From an uncultured Anaerolineae bacterium (lineage in GTDB: Bacteria; Chloroflexota; Anaerolineae; B4-G1; DUEL01), in the NCBI GenBank assembly GCA_937942115.1, contig CALDFY010000260.1:1-5320 (forward strand): DNA of 5,320 nt. The letters are read 5' to 3'. The position numbers and the translations under genes are program-made. A model generated the notes under the pieces. That model searched no databases. It was not told the DNA's origin and worked only from the letters and a program-made list of their open reading frames with translations. This document shows positions 4,972-5,320 of the stretch, in pieces; the stretch's first letter is position 1, and each line of letters opens with the position of its first letter.

Positions 4972-5320
4972 ATGCCGGGGATGGTTCATTTTCTGAACGA
5001 AATCGGTGGACACTTTTGGAAGGCATTAAAAATTCCGGATGTCCGTTTTATCGCCCGCCAGGTGATGGGCCTCACCCCTCCCCCGAACTTTGTTCGGGAG
5101 AGGGGTGGGTTGGGGATTGACAGGTGTAGGTTTTTCGGGGAGCTGGGGATGCCCATTCCGGCCCTCACCCCGCCCCTTACCCCCATAAGCGTTAACTTAA
5201 GGCTGGCTTCGGCTCTCCGCTTCCCGCCGCCTCGGGCGCCGATGGGAAATCGGCCTCCCCCGGGGGCAACCGCAAGGGTTGCCCCTACGCTTTGCGCCGG
5301 GCGTCAACCTGCGTTGACGC
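4972..5320 (+). CDS. Doubtful open frame, possible gene start interrupted by repeats
   Basis: From ATG 4972 (or in-frame ATG 4981) the plus strand stays open to the window edge, 116 codons. The first 30 or so residues (MPGMVHFLNEIGGHFWKALK, then IPDVRFIARQVMG) look protein-like and lie just after an extended -10 promoter. I do not recognise them. From about 5071 the frame crosses C-rich hairpin repeats and encodes low-complexity, Pro/Arg-rich sequence. No Shine-Dalgarno precedes either ATG. It may be a gene remnant broken by repeat insertion, or a chance opening in GC-rich DNA. Confidence 0.2.
   Translation, partial: MPGMVHFLNEIGGHFWKALKIPDVRFIARQVMGLTPPPNFVRERGGLGIDRCRFFGELGMPIPALTPPLTPISVNLRLASALRFPPPRAPMGNRPPPGATARVAPTLCAGRQPALT
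5073..5107. repeat. C-rich imperfect palindrome
   Basis: CACCCCTCCCCCGAAC (5073-5088) pairs with GTTCGGGAGAGGGGTG (5092-5107) with a single mismatch and a TTT loop. This form, C-rich arm, short loop, G-rich arm preceded by CCTCACCCC, matches the style of the other C-rich repeats in the window. Confidence 0.65.
5185..5198 (+). repeat. 14-base repeat ATAAGCGTTAACTT, copy 2
   Basis: Identical to the minus-strand copy at 3615-3602. Both copies follow a CACCCC-rich tract, and both are followed by a GGC-starting segment. The shared context indicates a longer dispersed element of which this 14-mer is the best conserved part. Confidence 0.75.
5238..5320. repeat. Cluster of three consecutive perfect hairpins
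   Basis: GCCGAT/ATCGGC with a 5-base loop (5238-5254), GGGGCAACC/GGTTGCCCC with a GCAAG loop (5263-5285), and GCGTCAAC/GTTGACGC with a CTGC loop (5301-5320, reaching the window edge). None has a T-tract. The middle one has the form of the short dispersed hairpin repeats seen between genes in many repeat-rich bacterial genomes. Confidence 0.6.

Overview
The window looks like GC-rich bacterial chromosome. Three core or ordinary genes sit on the minus strand: an MdtG-like MFS efflux transporter, histidyl-tRNA synthetase (hisS) and NAD kinase (nadK). An AT-richer fragment at the left edge carries the start of a GxxExxY (PDDEXK_3-type) nuclease-fold gene. High GC, near-consensus sigma70-type promoters and dense, mosaic C-rich or hairpin repeats between genes fit a Chloroflexota (Anaerolineae-like) genome. 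That placement is inference from style and cannot be proved here.

Layout from left to right. 1-351: partial GxxExxY-family gene on the minus strand, with a perfect Shine-Dalgarno and its 3' end outside the window. 352-700: no convincing gene, but two sizeable inverted-repeat structures (440-477 and 555-654). About 701-881: a candidate structured small RNA on the minus strand. It has a consensus promoter (886-913) 15 bases past the nadK stop, a 5'-terminal hairpin and a strong intrinsic terminator. 928-3017: hisS-nadK, a two-gene unit whose reading frames overlap by 28 bases. 3034-3138: fifteen in-phase degenerate 7-base repeats that make up nearly the whole predicted hisS leader. 3144-3172: hisS promoter. 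3180-3611: a gene-free spacer with C-rich direct repeats, hairpins and a MITE-like palindromic element. 3612-4859: MFS transporter, apparently read from a leaderless or nearly leaderless mRNA. 4913-5320: a divergent plus-strand promoter-like sequence, then an unrecognised open frame that soon runs into repeats, ending in a cluster of hairpins.

How the parts relate. hisS charges tRNA-His and nadK makes NADP. Their overlap implies co-transcription and coupled translation, not a shared pathway. The small RNA terminator also serves as the natural end of the hisS-nadK transcript, because no other terminator is seen after nadK. The transporter has its own promoter and is separated from hisS by repeats. 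The main points of interest are the small RNA unit, the heptamer array forming the hisS leader, the leaderless transporter mRNA, and repeat DNA that encodes the transporter C-terminus.
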